From Pseudomonas sp. CFBP 13711 (GTDB lineage Bacteria; Pseudomonadota; Gammaproteobacteria; Pseudomonadales; Pseudomonadaceae), in contig NZ_JACYVI010000007.1 of NCBI RefSeq assembly GCF_014842265.1, positions 140,002 to 204,001 of the forward strand: DNA of 64,000 nucleotides. Reading direction: 5' to 3'. Shown piece by piece: positions 27,746 to 37,612 of this stretch. A program made the translations under genes and the position numbers. The notes below the pieces were generated by a model. That model was not told where the DNA came from. It made no database searches and was given only the letters and a program-made list of their open reading frames with translations. Every line of letters starts with the position of its first letter. The first letter of the stretch is position 1.

Positions 27746-29933
27746 GGTCGGGTTCTTTGACGGGATCTTTGATCAAGTGCGCTGCGAGGGTGCGCAACGG
27801 CCCCAACTGACGGCAGATCAGCGCGAGTTGGGTTTGCACCAGCCGTTGGCCTTCGTCGATTTCTTCCGGCATCTGTTCCAGGCTCGTCGCCAGCGCCTCC
27901 TCAGCGTCGCTTTGCACCGCCACCGGCTCACGCATCGCCAGGCTCTGGGCGATTTCATCGATGCTCGCGGCAAGGCTGGCCCCGGCGCCCTCGATCAGCT
28001 GCTCGCGCACTTCGGGCGGCAGCGGTGCGTCCCGATGGGCCCCCAGGCCCGACAGATAACTGAGCAGCGTGTGTGACAGCACCAGGAAGCGGAAACCCAC
28101 GTCGGCCTCTTTGCGGAAATGCCCGGGCTCCATGAGCATGTTGGCCAGCGTGGTGGACAGTGCCGCGTCGGCGTTATGGGCGTTGCGTCGGGCCAGTCGA
28201 TAGGCCAGATCGTCGCTCTTGCCGTTCGCGTACTGCTGCATGATCTGGCGCAGGTAAATGCTGTTGCACGACAGCGTGTTGGCCAGCACCTTGTTCAGCC
28301 GGCGACCTTGCCAGTCCGGCAGGAACAGGAACACCGCCAGGCCGGCGATCAGGCTGCCCAGCAGCGTGTCCAGCAGGCGCGGCAGGAACACGCCGTAACC
28401 GTCGCCGACCTGATTGAAGCAGAACAGGATCATCACCGTGATTGCCGCCGTCGACAGCGTGTAGCGCGTGGTGCGGTTGACGAAGAACACCACGCCGGCC
28501 AGCACCGCGCACATCGATTGCAGGACCGGGGTGGTGATCAGGTCGAACAGAATCCAGCCCGCCGTCAGGCCAATGGCGGTGCCGATGATGCGCTGTCCGA
28601 GTTTGCGCCGCGTGGCGCCGTAGCTTGGCTGGCAGACAAACACCGTGGTGAGGATGATCCAGTACCCTTGGGACGGGTGGATCAGGTGAACCATGATGTA
28701 GCCGATGACCAGCGCCAATGGCAGGCGCAGGGCGTGACGGAACAACAGCGAGGTCGGCGTCAGTTGCAGCCGCAGCCGCGTCCAGACGTCCTTGAGGTTG
28801 CGCGGCGAGCGGTCCAGCAGGCTGCTGTCGGTGGCGTCCGCCAGGGCGTCGGGGTTGCTCGCATCGCTGAGCAGCCGGTCAAGGGTGCCGAGGTTATTGG
28901 CCAGCGCCCGCAGCGAACGCAGCAGCCCGCGCCACGCCGGATTGCTCTGAATGCGCAGGTGTTCTAGGGAGGCGCGCAGATCATTGAGCGCGTGGGCGAA
29001 GCTGTCGTCATAGATGAACGGCTGGCGCAGCTGGATCGACGCCGACAGGTCACGGCAGGCGCGACCTTGCTGGCGCAGCAGGCGCTGGCAGCGAAACAAT
29101 ACATCGCTGTGGAAAAACGCCTCGGCCAGGGAGTTGTAGGGATAGTGCGACGAACTGGCACGTTCGTGGATGTCCTGGGCCAGGAAGTACAGCTTCAGGT
29201 AGCGGCTGACCTTCGAGCCGGGGCGGCCACTGCCCACACGGTTGAGGATGATTTCCTTGGTCACGTTGAGCGCACCGACGACCTTGCCGTTCTGCTTGGC
29301 AAGCTCTAGGCGCTTGGCTTCGATATCCAGGGTGCGAATCGGCTCGAACAGCTCTGATTTGAGCTTCAGGTACAGGCCCAGCTCGCGAAACAGTCGGGCC
29401 AGGGCCTGCTGCACCGGCTGATTGGAAAACAGCATCTGCCACAGCACCGACAGCAGGCCGTACCACGCCGCGCCTGCGACCAGCAGCATGGGTTCATGCC
29501 AGAAATCGGTGACTTCGCCGCCGCGCTGATCGACACCGATCATGGTGTAGACCGAGAGAATCAACGTCGCGTAGGCAATGGCGCCGTAGCGCTCGCCCAG
29601 CGCACCGAGCATCGTCAGGCAGAACGCCGCGAAAGCAAAGGCGCAGATGAACACCACGGGGTAGGGGAACAGCAGCTCCACGGACAGCGCCGCGATGCTG
29701 AAGCACACCAGCGTCACGGCCAGCGCATTGAGCCGGCCCTGCCAGCTGTCATCGGTTTCCGACAGGGCGCTGGCGATAATCCCGAGGAACAGCGGGATCA
29801 ACTGAGACATCTCGTTCTGGTACCAGCACAGCGCCATGCTGCCGGTCAGCGCGATGAAAACCCGCACGCTGTAGGAAAACTTGTCCAGCGCCCAGAGACG
29901 GCGGAATGTATTGCGCAACGATGTCGATGCCAT
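27726..29933 (-). CDS. yccS: YccS-family inner-membrane protein (FUSC fold)
   Basis: The 735-residue protein has two groups of membrane segments. The first is at about 20-155 and the second at about 400-520 (LALVIGYIMVHLIHPSQGYWIILTTVFVCQPSYGATRRKLGQRIIGTA is its start). Soluble helical regions follow each group. This duplicated arrangement is typical of YccS/YhfK and related FUSC proteins. Their role is poorly known; an efflux function is often proposed by analogy with AaeB. It ends tail to tail with the binding-protein gene, overlapping by 20 bases. The ATG start at 29933 is clear. Confidence 0.85.
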   Translation of the reverse strand: MASTSLRNTFRRLWALDKFSYSVRVFIALTGSMALCWYQNEMSQLIPLFLGIIASALSETDDSWQGRLNALAVTLVCFSIAALSVELLFPYPVVFICAFAFAAFCLTMLGALGERYGAIAYATLILSVYTMIGVDQRGGEVTDFWHEPMLLVAGAAWYGLLSVLWQMLFSNQPVQQALARLFRELGLYLKLKSELFEPIRTLDIEAKRLELAKQNGKVVGALNVTKEIILNRVGSGRPGSKVSRYLKLYFLAQDIHERASSSHYPYNSLAEAFFHSDVLFRCQRLLRQQGRACRDLSASIQLRQPFIYDDSFAHALNDLRASLEHLRIQSNPAWRGLLRSLRALANNLGTLDRLLSDASNPDALADATDSSLLDRSPRNLKDVWTRLRLQLTPTSLLFRHALRLPLALVIGYIMVHLIHPSQGYWIILTTVFVCQPSYGATRRKLGQRIIGTAIGLTAGWILFDLITTPVLQSMCAVLAGVVFFVNRTTRYTLSTAAITVMILFCFNQVGDGYGVFLPRLLDTLLGSLIAGLAVFLFLPDWQGRRLNKVLANTLSCNSIYLRQIMQQYANGKSDDLAYRLARRNAHNADAALSTTLANMLMEPGHFRKEADVGFRFLVLSHTLLSYLSGLGAHRDAPLPPEVREQLIEGAGASLAASIDEIAQSLAMREPVAVQSDAEEALATSLEQMPEEIDEGQRLVQTQLALICRQLGPLRTLAAHLIKDPVKEPDLTDRAA

Positions 29934-30093
29934 GAACGCTGACGGCCTTGTTCGCGATTGATTTTGCTCAGGGATATGTACAGCGCCGGATGCGCGCTGT
30001 ACATCCGGTTAGCAAAATTTATTCCGGGGCGGATGCCAATACCTCAAAACGCACCTTGACCCCAAGGGTGCCTCTCTCATTTGCAACACGCCC

Positions 30094-30207
30094 TTGTAGG
30101 AGCAATCGGAGGTAACGACGGTCGCGAAGGCGCAAGGTCAGGCACTGAATGTGTATTGCCTGACCCGGCCTCTTCGCGACCGTCGTAAACTCCGATTGCT
30201 CCTACAG
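30094..30207. repeat. Long nested extragenic palindrome, family B
   Basis: Outer arms of about 35 bases (TTGTAGGAGCAATCGGAGG... and ...CTCCGATTGCTCCTACAG) enclose a second stem in which GGTCAGGCA pairs with TGCCTGACC (about 30136-30165). The left arm continues into GACGGTCGCGAAGG, matched by CTTCGCGACCGTC. It fills the middle of the 320-base gap between yccS and the YhiN-type gene, which otherwise shows nothing distinctive beyond the yccS promoter. Confidence 0.75.
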
Positions 30208-30253
30208 AGATCGCGTGCGTCTGTGACGTTGTAGGCTTGCTCGCAACGACTGC

Positions 30254-31432
30254 TCAGACGAACTGCGCCGCCGCATACGCCGAGGCCCAGGCCCACTGGA
30301 AGTTGAAGCCGCCCAGATGCCCGCTGACATCCAGCACCTCACCGACAAAATACAGCCCCGGTGATTTCAGGGATTCCATGGTCTTCGACGACACCTCGCG
30401 GGTGTCGATGCCGCCTAGTGTCACTTCCGCGGTGCGATACCCTTCGGTGCCCGCCGGTACCACTTGCCAGCTCGCCAGTCTGGTGGCGATGTCGGCCAGT
30501 TCAGCGTGGGTGTACTGCTTCATCGGCTTGGACACAAACCATTGCTCGGCAATCAGGTTGGCCATTTTCTTGGTGAAAATCTCGCCGAGCAGCGTCTTCA
30601 GTTCGCTGTTCGGGCGTTCGGCCTGTTGCTCGGTCAGCCAGTTGTGGGCGTCGTGGTCGGGCATCAGATTGATTTCGACCGTGTCGCCCGGCTGCCAGAG
30701 GGACGAGATCTGCAGAATCGCCGGCCCGCTCAAGCCACGGTGGGTGAATAGGATGTTCTCGCGAAAGCTGACGTCGTTGCAGCTCACCAGGCAATCGACC
30801 GACGTGCCGGTCAGCTCGGTGCACAGCTCTTTCAATTGATCGGTGATGGTGAACGGCACCAGGCCCGCCCGGGTAGGCAATAGCGTGTGGCCGAACTGCT
30901 TGCCGACCTGATAACCGAAACCGGTAGCGCCCAGCGTCGGAATCGACAACCCGCCTGTGGCGATCACCAGCGACTCGCAGCGGAGCTCGCCCAGGGTGGT
31001 TTTCAGCTGGTAACCGCTGTCGGTTTTCTCGATGCTCTGCACCGAGGTGTCCATGTGCAGGCTCACGCCAGCGGTGTCGCATTCAGCGAGCAGCAGATCG
31101 AGGATGTCGCTGGACTTGTTGTCGCAGAACAGTTGGCCGAGTTTCTTTTCGTGGTACGGCACGCCGTGCTTGCCCACCAGCTCGATGAAATCCCACTGGG
31201 TGTAGCGGGCCAGCGCCGATTTGCAGAAATGCGGATTCTGCGAGAGGAAGTTGGCGGGCTCGGTGTACATGTTGGTGAAGTTGCAGCGACCGCCGCCCGA
31301 CATGAGGATTTTCTTGCCCGGCTTGTTGGCGTGGTCGATCAGCATGACCTTGCGCCCGCGCTGGGCCGCCGTGAATGCACACATCAAACCTGCGGCGCCG
31401 GCCCCGATGATCACAACGTCAGTAACGGGCAA
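30254..31432 (-). CDS. YhiN/HI0933-family FAD-dependent oxidoreductase
   Basis: The 392-residue flavoprotein has the dinucleotide-binding motif VVIIGAGAAGLMCAF at the N-terminus, then KKILMSGGGRCNFTNM, which is diagnostic of the HI0933/YhiN family. A second FAD-contact motif, VGEVLDVSGHLGGFNFQWAWASAYAAA, is near the C-terminus. Reaction and substrate are not known. The start is TTG at 31432 with GAGGA eight bases before it. It sits alone between two core genes, with the family B palindrome downstream. Confidence 0.87.
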   Translation of the reverse strand: MPVTDVVIIGAGAAGLMCAFTAAQRGRKVMLIDHANKPGKKILMSGGGRCNFTNMYTEPANFLSQNPHFCKSALARYTQWDFIELVGKHGVPYHEKKLGQLFCDNKSSDILDLLLAECDTAGVSLHMDTSVQSIEKTDSGYQLKTTLGELRCESLVIATGGLSIPTLGATGFGYQVGKQFGHTLLPTRAGLVPFTITDQLKELCTELTGTSVDCLVSCNDVSFRENILFTHRGLSGPAILQISSLWQPGDTVEINLMPDHDAHNWLTEQQAERPNSELKTLLGEIFTKKMANLIAEQWFVSKPMKQYTHAELADIATRLASWQVVPAGTEGYRTAEVTLGGIDTREVSSKTMESLKSPGLYFVGEVLDVSGHLGGFNFQWAWASAYAAAQFV

Positions 31433-31540
31433 AGCGGTGTCCTCGGAATATCGGGAAGAAGATCGTGGAATCTGTCAGCGATCAATGTTGATTCTGCTGA
31501 CGCTTTCGCGAGCAAGGTGGCGATGCGGTATTGCGGGTGT

Positions 31541-32920
31541 TTACAAGATCCGCACGCGCAACGATTTGCCCTTGATCTTGCCGTTGTTCAAACGTTCCAG
31601 CGCCTGCTTGGCCATGCTGCGTTCCACGGCGACGTAGGCCTGGAAATCAAAGATCGCGATCTTGCCCACCTGAGAGCCGGGAATGCCGGCTTCGCCGGTC
31701 AGCGCGCCCAGAATGTCGCCGGGGCGCAGTTTGTCTTTGCGGCCGGAACCGATGCACAGCGTGGTCATCGGTGGCAGCAGCCTGCCGCCTTCCTTGCGCT
31801 CCAGCTGGTCGTATTGCTGCCAGTTGAGCGGCGCTTTCTGCAGTTCTTCAACGGCGCGGGCGCGCTGGCTTTCGCCGGGCGCGACGAGGCTGACGGCGAT
31901 GCCGGTCTCACCCGCACGACCGGTACGGCCGACGCGGTGAATGTGGATTTCCGAATCCCGCGCCAGTTCGACGTTGAGCACCATGTCCAGGCCATCGATG
32001 TCCAGACCGCGCGCAGCGACGTCAGTGGCCACCAGCACCGAGGTGCTGCGGTTGGCGAACATCGCCAGCACCTGGTCGCGGTCACGCTGTTCCAGATCGC
32101 CATGCAGGCCGACGGCAGACATGCCCTTGGCGGTCAGGTGATCGACTACTTCCTGAACCTGCTGCTTGGTGAAACAGAACGCCACGCAGGACTGCGGACG
32201 GAAATGATCGAGCACGCGGACCACTGCTTCGAGGCGTTGCTCCGGCGCGATTTCATAGAAGATCTGCTCGATCTGGCTGTCGGCGTGGAGCGCTTCGACC
32301 TTGACGGTCTGCGGATCGCGCATGAATTTCGAGGACAGCTGCTTGATGCCGACCGGGTACGTGGCCGAGAACAGCAGGGTCTGGCGACGCTTGGGCGTCT
32401 GCTCGATGATGTCGGCGATGGCGTCGTAGAAACCCATGTCGAGCATGCGGTCGGCTTCGTCCAGCACCAGCGTGTTCAGGCCGTCCAGCACCAGCGAACC
32501 CTTGCGCAGATGCTGCTGAATGCGACCCGGTGTGCCAACGATGACGTGCGCGCCGTGCTCCAGCGAGCCGATCTGCGGGCCGAAAGACACGCCGCCGCAG
32601 AGGGTCAGGACCTTGATGTTGTCTTCGGAACGCGCCAGACGACGGATTTCCTTGGCCACCTGATCGGCCAGCTCACGGGTGGGGCAGAGCACCAACGCCT
32701 GGCAGCCGAAGTAGCGCGGATTGATCGGATTGAGCAGGCCGATGCCGAATGCAGCGGTCTTGCCGGAGCCCGTCTTGGCCTGCGCAATCAGGTCCATCCC
32801 CTTGACGATCACCGGCAGGCTCTGCGCCTGAATCGGCGTCATCTCGGCATAACCAAGGGACTCCAGGTTAGCCAGCATGGCGGCGGAAAGGGGCAGTGAG
32901 TTAAAAGCGGTGTTAGTCAC
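31541..32920 (-). CDS. dbpA: ATP-dependent RNA helicase DbpA
   Basis: The ~459-residue DEAD-box helicase shows the Q motif, AKTGSGKT (motif I), PTRELADQV (Ia), LDEADRMLD (II), SATYP (III) and HRVGRTGRAGETG (VI). Its C-terminal RNA-binding domain (about 385-459) is of the DbpA type, which targets hairpin 92 of 23S rRNA during 50S assembly. I prefer the GTG at 32920 (giving MTNTAFNSLPLS), which has GCAGG nine bases upstream. The TTG at 32935 would add five residues but has no ribosome site. Confidence 0.93.
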   Translation of the reverse strand: MTNTAFNSLPLSAAMLANLESLGYAEMTPIQAQSLPVIVKGMDLIAQAKTGSGKTAAFGIGLLNPINPRYFGCQALVLCPTRELADQVAKEIRRLARSEDNIKVLTLCGGVSFGPQIGSLEHGAHVIVGTPGRIQQHLRKGSLVLDGLNTLVLDEADRMLDMGFYDAIADIIEQTPKRRQTLLFSATYPVGIKQLSSKFMRDPQTVKVEALHADSQIEQIFYEIAPEQRLEAVVRVLDHFRPQSCVAFCFTKQQVQEVVDHLTAKGMSAVGLHGDLEQRDRDQVLAMFANRSTSVLVATDVAARGLDIDGLDMVLNVELARDSEIHIHRVGRTGRAGETGIAVSLVAPGESQRARAVEELQKAPLNWQQYDQLERKEGGRLLPPMTTLCIGSGRKDKLRPGDILGALTGEAGIPGSQVGKIAIFDFQAYVAVERSMAKQALERLNNGKIKGKSLRVRIL

Positions 32921-33006
32921 GGGACGGGCCTGCAAAACAAAATGTCGCGCAGTGTATCAGGTCGCGACCCCTGCCTTGGGGCCGCGCGCGATAAATGGTG
33001 AGTGGG

Positions 33007-34449
33007 TCACGCCTCGATCTCGGGCTCCGGTTGCGGTTTGCGGGCCGGTGCTTCGGGTGCCATGCGCGGCGATAGCTGCAGGAAGATCGACGCCGCCAGC
33101 ATCGCCAGCACGCCGACGCACAGGAAGGTCAGCTGAAACGCGCCGAGCACGTCGCTGACTTCACCCGTCGCCACGTCGTCGCTGAATCCGCCCAGCAAGG
33201 CGGCCGCACAGGCGACGCCAAGACTCAGGGACAACTGCGCGACCACCGACAGCAAACTGTTGCCGCTGGCGGCACTGGCGTCATCGAGGTCGATCAGCGT
33301 CACCGCGTTCATCGCCGAGAACTGCAGCGAGTTGACCCCGCCCAAAAACGCCAGATGAATGAGCAGTAGCCAGTACGGCGTGTTGGCCGTGACCAGTGCC
33401 ATGCTCGCCAGCAGAATACCCAACAGCAGCGTGTTACCGGTCAGCACGATGCGATAACCCAGCCGCTCAATGGCCTTGGTTGCCAGCGGTTTGGCGAACA
33501 TCGCCGCGAGGGCCAGGGGAATCATGCTCATGCCGGCGTGTGACGGTGAATAACCCAGGGCGACTTGCAGCATGAGCGGCAGGAGGAAAGGCAGGGCGCC
33601 GCTGCCCAGTCGGGCAAACAGGTTGCCCATGATGCCCACCGCGAAACTGCGGGTCTTGAACAACTGAGCGGAGAACAGTGGCGCTTCCACATGACTGGCG
33701 CGCAACCAGTACGCGGCGAGACAGGCCATGCCGCCGAACAGCAGCATCACCACCCGCAAGTGCGGCAAGTGCAGTTCGCCCAAGCCTTCCAGCGCGATCG
33801 TGATCAGCACCATCGACGCGCCGAACAGGCCGAACCCCACCAGATCAAACCGCGTGCGTCCGCCGCCCTGAAGATCGGGGATGAATTTGCGCACGGCAAA
33901 ACACCCCAGAATTCCCACCGGAAGGTTGATCAGGAAGATCCAGTGCCAGCTCAGGTATTCCACCAGCCAGCCGCCGACCGTCGGGCCCATCAGCGGGCCG
34001 AGCAGGGCGGGCATGGTGATGAAGCTCAGCGTGCGCACCAGCTCGGTTCGGGGGTAGGCGCGCAGCACAATGAGCCGTCCTACCGGCATCATCAACGCAC
34101 CGCCGAGGCCCTGAATCACCCGCGCGCCCACCAGCATGCCGACGGAGTTGGATACCGCACACAGCAGCGAGCCGAAGCTGAACAGCAGGATGGCGCTGAA
34201 GAAGATGCGCTTGATGCCGAAGCGGTCGGAAATCCAGCCCGACGCGGGGATCAGCAGGGCGATGGTCAGCATGTAGGCGATGATCACCGACTGCATGCGC
34301 AATGGGTCTTCGGACAGCGAGCGCGCCATGGATGGCAGTGCGGTGTTGAGGATCGTGCCGTCCAGGCTTTGCATGAAAAAAGCGATGGCGATGACCCATG
34401 GCATCCAGCGCAGGGTGCGGGCGTCCAGCTGCGGTGTTGAGGTCGGCAT
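33007..34449 (-). CDS. mdtD: MFS multidrug transporter, MdtD-like (DHA2)
   Basis: The 480-residue protein has about fourteen membrane segments. Drug:H+ antiporter motifs are visible: LDGTILNTALPSMARSL (motif D1), WISDRFGIKRIF (motif A) and RVIQGLGGALMMPVGRLIVLR (motif B). It resembles MdtD in length and sequence style. Substrates are unknown. Unlike E. coli mdtD it is not next to mdtABC or baeSR; here it lies between tldE-like and dbpA genes on the same strand. The ATG at 34449 has only a weak ribosome site. Confidence 0.83.
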   Translation of the reverse strand: MPTSTPQLDARTLRWMPWVIAIAFFMQSLDGTILNTALPSMARSLSEDPLRMQSVIIAYMLTIALLIPASGWISDRFGIKRIFFSAILLFSFGSLLCAVSNSVGMLVGARVIQGLGGALMMPVGRLIVLRAYPRTELVRTLSFITMPALLGPLMGPTVGGWLVEYLSWHWIFLINLPVGILGCFAVRKFIPDLQGGGRTRFDLVGFGLFGASMVLITIALEGLGELHLPHLRVVMLLFGGMACLAAYWLRASHVEAPLFSAQLFKTRSFAVGIMGNLFARLGSGALPFLLPLMLQVALGYSPSHAGMSMIPLALAAMFAKPLATKAIERLGYRIVLTGNTLLLGILLASMALVTANTPYWLLLIHLAFLGGVNSLQFSAMNAVTLIDLDDASAASGNSLLSVVAQLSLSLGVACAAALLGGFSDDVATGEVSDVLGAFQLTFLCVGVLAMLAASIFLQLSPRMAPEAPARKPQPEPEIEA

Positions 34450-34562
34450 GTGGATCGAGGGTCCTTATGGGTTGCGGGCAACGGGCTTGTTGCTGTTTGG
34501 ATATAACTTCCAAAGAAAGCTGTGTGGATGCCCGACAGTTGGGTGCCGGGCAAGCCGATGCA

Positions 34563-35891
34563 TTACAGCGTCAGCGTCAACCCACTCAGCAGCGCACCGG
34601 GCAGCAGATTCGAGGCGGTCTGGCGCTGACTGTAGGTGCTCGTCGACAGCAGGAGTTCCCTTTCTGTGGTCAGTTGCTCCAGTGCGGTGCCCAGCAGGCT
34701 GAAGATGCTGTCGTCGAAACGCATGGTGTTGACCGGCGCCTTGATCTGCCCGTCTTCGACCCAGAACGTGGCAAAGCGCGTCATCCCGGTGATGCGCCCG
34801 GCGGTGCGGTCCGAGAAATTCAAATACCACAGGTTGCTGATGTACAGGCCCGTGCCCAGCGCTTCCAACACCTCATCCAGCGCCAGCGAACCGCCTTCCA
34901 TGCTCAGCGCACTCGGCGACTCGCCCCAGCCTGCGCCATTGGCGACAAGGCCGTATTCGGCAGCGCTGCGCGAGTCGATCATGCGATCCCGGGCCACGCC
35001 TTCGGCCACCAGCGACAGGTCCATGCGCGGATAACCCTCGCCGGAAAACGCAGGGGACAACGAGCCGCTGACCTGCTCGTTCAAACTCACCAGCGAACTC
35101 AGCGTGGATTGGCCGTCGTACAGCCGCTGCAAGGGACTGGTCTTGTCAGCCAGCGACTGCGCGGAGAATCCACCCCAGCACAGCATTCCGATGACTTCTT
35201 CCAGTGCGGCGGGCGCCAGATAGGCACGGTATTTCCCGGGCGCGAGGGCATGTGCCGGGTGGCCAAGAAACGCCAATTGCTCACGGGCCAGCGCAAAGCG
35301 CCGTGCAAAGCCTTCGTCCGTCCAAGTGTGGCCGGCGTAATTGGCTTTTACCGCCTGGCCGTTCTCGTGGAACAGGCTCCAGTCGAAATTGAAACTGTTG
35401 GCCTGATGCCAGCCCAGCGCACCGCTGGAACTGGCGAAGCCGCGATAAATCGGACCGGCCGCGTAGATGCCGACCAGATCCAGCCCCTCGCCCAATTGCG
35501 CGATCTGCTCGACCACATGGGCGCTGTCCGGCAACGGCGTTTCCTGCACGTTGCTGCTCTGCCAGGCCTCTTCGTTCAGTTGCAGATAAGGGTCTTCCGG
35601 CAAGAGCGTCAGCGTTTCACGCAACTGAAGCAGCGCCTCGCTCAGGCGCTGTCGATCGACCTCGGCATCGCCCGACAGCGTGAGGCTCAGGTTGGCGTGA
35701 CGGCCTGCGGCGATCAGCTTAAAGGTCACGCTGGCCTGCTGCACGTGGCCGGCCTGACGCACTTTGGCGTGGTTGAAGCGAATGAAGTCCGACGCTTCGG
35801 CGTCGTAGCTCAAGGTGTAACGCTCGTCTGCCGTGACCGCGCCGTGCAGCCATTCAGCCAGGGCCTTGAATTGCGCTTGATGGGACATCAT
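34563..35891 (-). CDS. TldE/PmbA-like metallopeptidase-related protein (non-catalytic partner)
   Basis: The 442-residue protein belongs to the TldD/PmbA superfamily but lacks the HExxxH motif, as expected for the TldE half of a heteromeric protease. The C-terminal region (YISNLWYLNFSDRTAGRITGMTRFATFWVEDGQI) is the family's conserved end, with substrate-related strands. Its ATG overlaps the stop of the TldD-like gene by four bases, so the pair is translationally coupled, implying a 1:1 complex. Canonical Pseudomonas tldD and pmbA are usually at separate loci, so this adjacent pair is probably a second, divergent system. Confidence 0.82.
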   Translation of the reverse strand: MMSHQAQFKALAEWLHGAVTADERYTLSYDAEASDFIRFNHAKVRQAGHVQQASVTFKLIAAGRHANLSLTLSGDAEVDRQRLSEALLQLRETLTLLPEDPYLQLNEEAWQSSNVQETPLPDSAHVVEQIAQLGEGLDLVGIYAAGPIYRGFASSSGALGWHQANSFNFDWSLFHENGQAVKANYAGHTWTDEGFARRFALAREQLAFLGHPAHALAPGKYRAYLAPAALEEVIGMLCWGGFSAQSLADKTSPLQRLYDGQSTLSSLVSLNEQVSGSLSPAFSGEGYPRMDLSLVAEGVARDRMIDSRSAAEYGLVANGAGWGESPSALSMEGGSLALDEVLEALGTGLYISNLWYLNFSDRTAGRITGMTRFATFWVEDGQIKAPVNTMRFDDSIFSLLGTALEQLTTERELLLSTSTYSQRQTASNLLPGALLSGLTLTL

Positions 35892-37330
35892 GCGTCACCT
35901 CCGAAAACATCAACGCTGGCGAACACGCAAGCGGGCGAGGCGTGCCCTACGCGGATCACTTGATTGGGCTCGCCTTTGCCGCAGTTGGGCGTGCCGAGGA
36001 CCTTGAAGGTGCTGGCGTCGCCGACCGCGCTGAGGTTGCGCCAGAACTGGGCGGAGATCGCGCGGTAGTTCGGGTTTTTCACCACGCCCTTGATCTCGCC
36101 GTTCTCGATCAACTGCCCCCATTCGCAGCCGAACTGGAATTTGTTGCGCGCATCGTCGATCGACCACGAGCGGTTGGTGCTCATCAAAATGCCGTGCTCG
36201 ATGCCGCCAATGAGCTGCGCCATCGACTGGTCGCCCGGCTCGATATTCAGGTTGGCCATGCGGTCGATGGGTGCGCGGTTCCAGCTCGACGCGCGGCTAT
36301 TGGCGACGCCTTCCATGCCGCTGCGGTATTGCGACAGCGCGCCGCCCAGAGGCCTCACCAATACGCCGTCCTTGATCAGGAATTGCTTGCTCGCCGGTGT
36401 GCCGTCGTCATCAAAGCCGTAGCTCGCCAGTTGCTCGGGGATTTCAGGATCGAAGGTCACGTTGAGCAGCCTTGAGCCGTATTGCAGCGTGCCGAAGTCA
36501 CTGGCTTTGACGAAGCTGGTGCCGGCGTAATTGCGCTCATCGCCGAGGATGCGGTCCAGCTCCAGCGGGTGACCGATGGATTCGTGGATTTGCAGGGTCA
36601 TCTGGTCGGGCGTCAGCAACAGATCGCGCGGGCCGGAGGGCGTGTTTGGCGCCATGACCAGTTGCAGCGCCTGATCGGCGACGTTGACCGCCGCACCGAT
36701 GATCCCGCACGAAGCGATGACTTCCGCGCCGCCTTGCTGGCCGAAGTTCTCGCGACCCAGGCTGCGGGTCTGGCTGTCCTGCCCGTCGTAGGCCGTGACG
36801 GTCAGCCCGGGGAAGACGAAGCGCTGGGCCTGACGGATCTCGGCGCCGGCGTTGTTCAGGTAGATCTGCTCGACGTTCTCAAGGCCCAGGCTTACCTGCC
36901 AGTTGACAAGACGCTCGTCCCTGGGCACCGACGCCGATTCAGCGTTGAGCAGGGCATAGCAATCGCTGAGCGATGGAAACGCGCTTTGCAGGTTGGGCGA
37001 GAGGTAATCGGCGCGGGCAGTGGCGACAGCATGGTCGCCCAGGTCGAGCAGCGAATGCGGGGCCAGTTGTCGCGCTTGAGTCTCTGCTTGTTCCAGCGCC
37101 GATTGAAGGCCGCGCTGGGAGATGTCGTTGGTGGCCGCATAGGCTTCGACGCCATTGATGCGCACGGTCAGCATCGCGCCTTCGTCGATGCTCAATTGCG
37201 GCGGCTCGGCGACGTTCTTGCGCACCGACAGATGCTGACTGGTCTGTTTGACGTAACGCAGGGAGAAAAACGGGGCGCTGCTCTGCAGGGCGGCGAACCG
37301 CTGTTTGAGCTGAGCGGAGAAGTCGAACAT
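35888..37330 (-). CDS. TldD-like zinc metalloprotease
   Basis: The 480-residue protein carries the TldD active-site motif HESIGH at 249-254, followed by PLELDRILGDERNYAGTSF. TldD/TldE complexes degrade unfolded peptides and mature some ribosomal peptides such as microcin B17. I chose the ATG at 37330 (MFDFSAQLKQRF) because GGAG lies nine bases upstream; a start eleven codons earlier has no such support. It overlaps the TldE-like gene by four bases. No RiPP precursor or modification gene was seen nearby. The substrate is unknown. Confidence 0.85.
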   Translation of the reverse strand: MFDFSAQLKQRFAALQSSAPFFSLRYVKQTSQHLSVRKNVAEPPQLSIDEGAMLTVRINGVEAYAATNDISQRGLQSALEQAETQARQLAPHSLLDLGDHAVATARADYLSPNLQSAFPSLSDCYALLNAESASVPRDERLVNWQVSLGLENVEQIYLNNAGAEIRQAQRFVFPGLTVTAYDGQDSQTRSLGRENFGQQGGAEVIASCGIIGAAVNVADQALQLVMAPNTPSGPRDLLLTPDQMTLQIHESIGHPLELDRILGDERNYAGTSFVKASDFGTLQYGSRLLNVTFDPEIPEQLASYGFDDDGTPASKQFLIKDGVLVRPLGGALSQYRSGMEGVANSRASSWNRAPIDRMANLNIEPGDQSMAQLIGGIEHGILMSTNRSWSIDDARNKFQFGCEWGQLIENGEIKGVVKNPNYRAISAQFWRNLSAVGDASTFKVLGTPNCGKGEPNQVIRVGHASPACVFASVDVFGGDA

Positions 37331-37458
37331 GCAGGAAGGCTCCTTGGCGATTCGGACAGGCAACGGCCCGAATCATAGCGCGGATGATCACTGCAGCGGG
37401 GAGGGATGGCGGTGGAGGCACGTCGGCGCCGGAGATGTATCTAGTGAGATAGGGACTG

Positions 37459-37548
37459 GTGGGAGCGAGCTTGCTCGCGAAGAGGCAAGAACATCCGCTA
37501 AATTTGCGGCGGTAATAATGCCTTCTTCGCGAGCAAGCTCGCTCACAC
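37459..37548. repeat. REP-type palindrome pair, family A
   Basis: Arms GTGGGAGCGAGCTTGCTCGC and GCGAGCAAGCTCGCTCACAC face each other across about 40 bases. It lies between betA and the TldD-like gene. Near copies are at 39359-39449 and 49889-49980, with a degenerate one around 61780-61866. This is the common GAGCGAGCTTGCTCGCGAA REP/REPIN class of fluorescens-group genomes. Confidence 0.85.
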
Positions 37549-37612
37549 ATGGTCCGGGTGTGCTGCACGATTGCACAGCATCCCGAAGGATCTCCAAGAG
37601 CGCTGGCGGTGG

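Noticed and set aside
30887..32899. Open frame of about 670 codons antisense to dbpA and the YhiN-type gene
   Set aside because: It spans two certain genes on the other strand and has the Gln/His/Val-rich composition of antisense frames in high-GC DNA.
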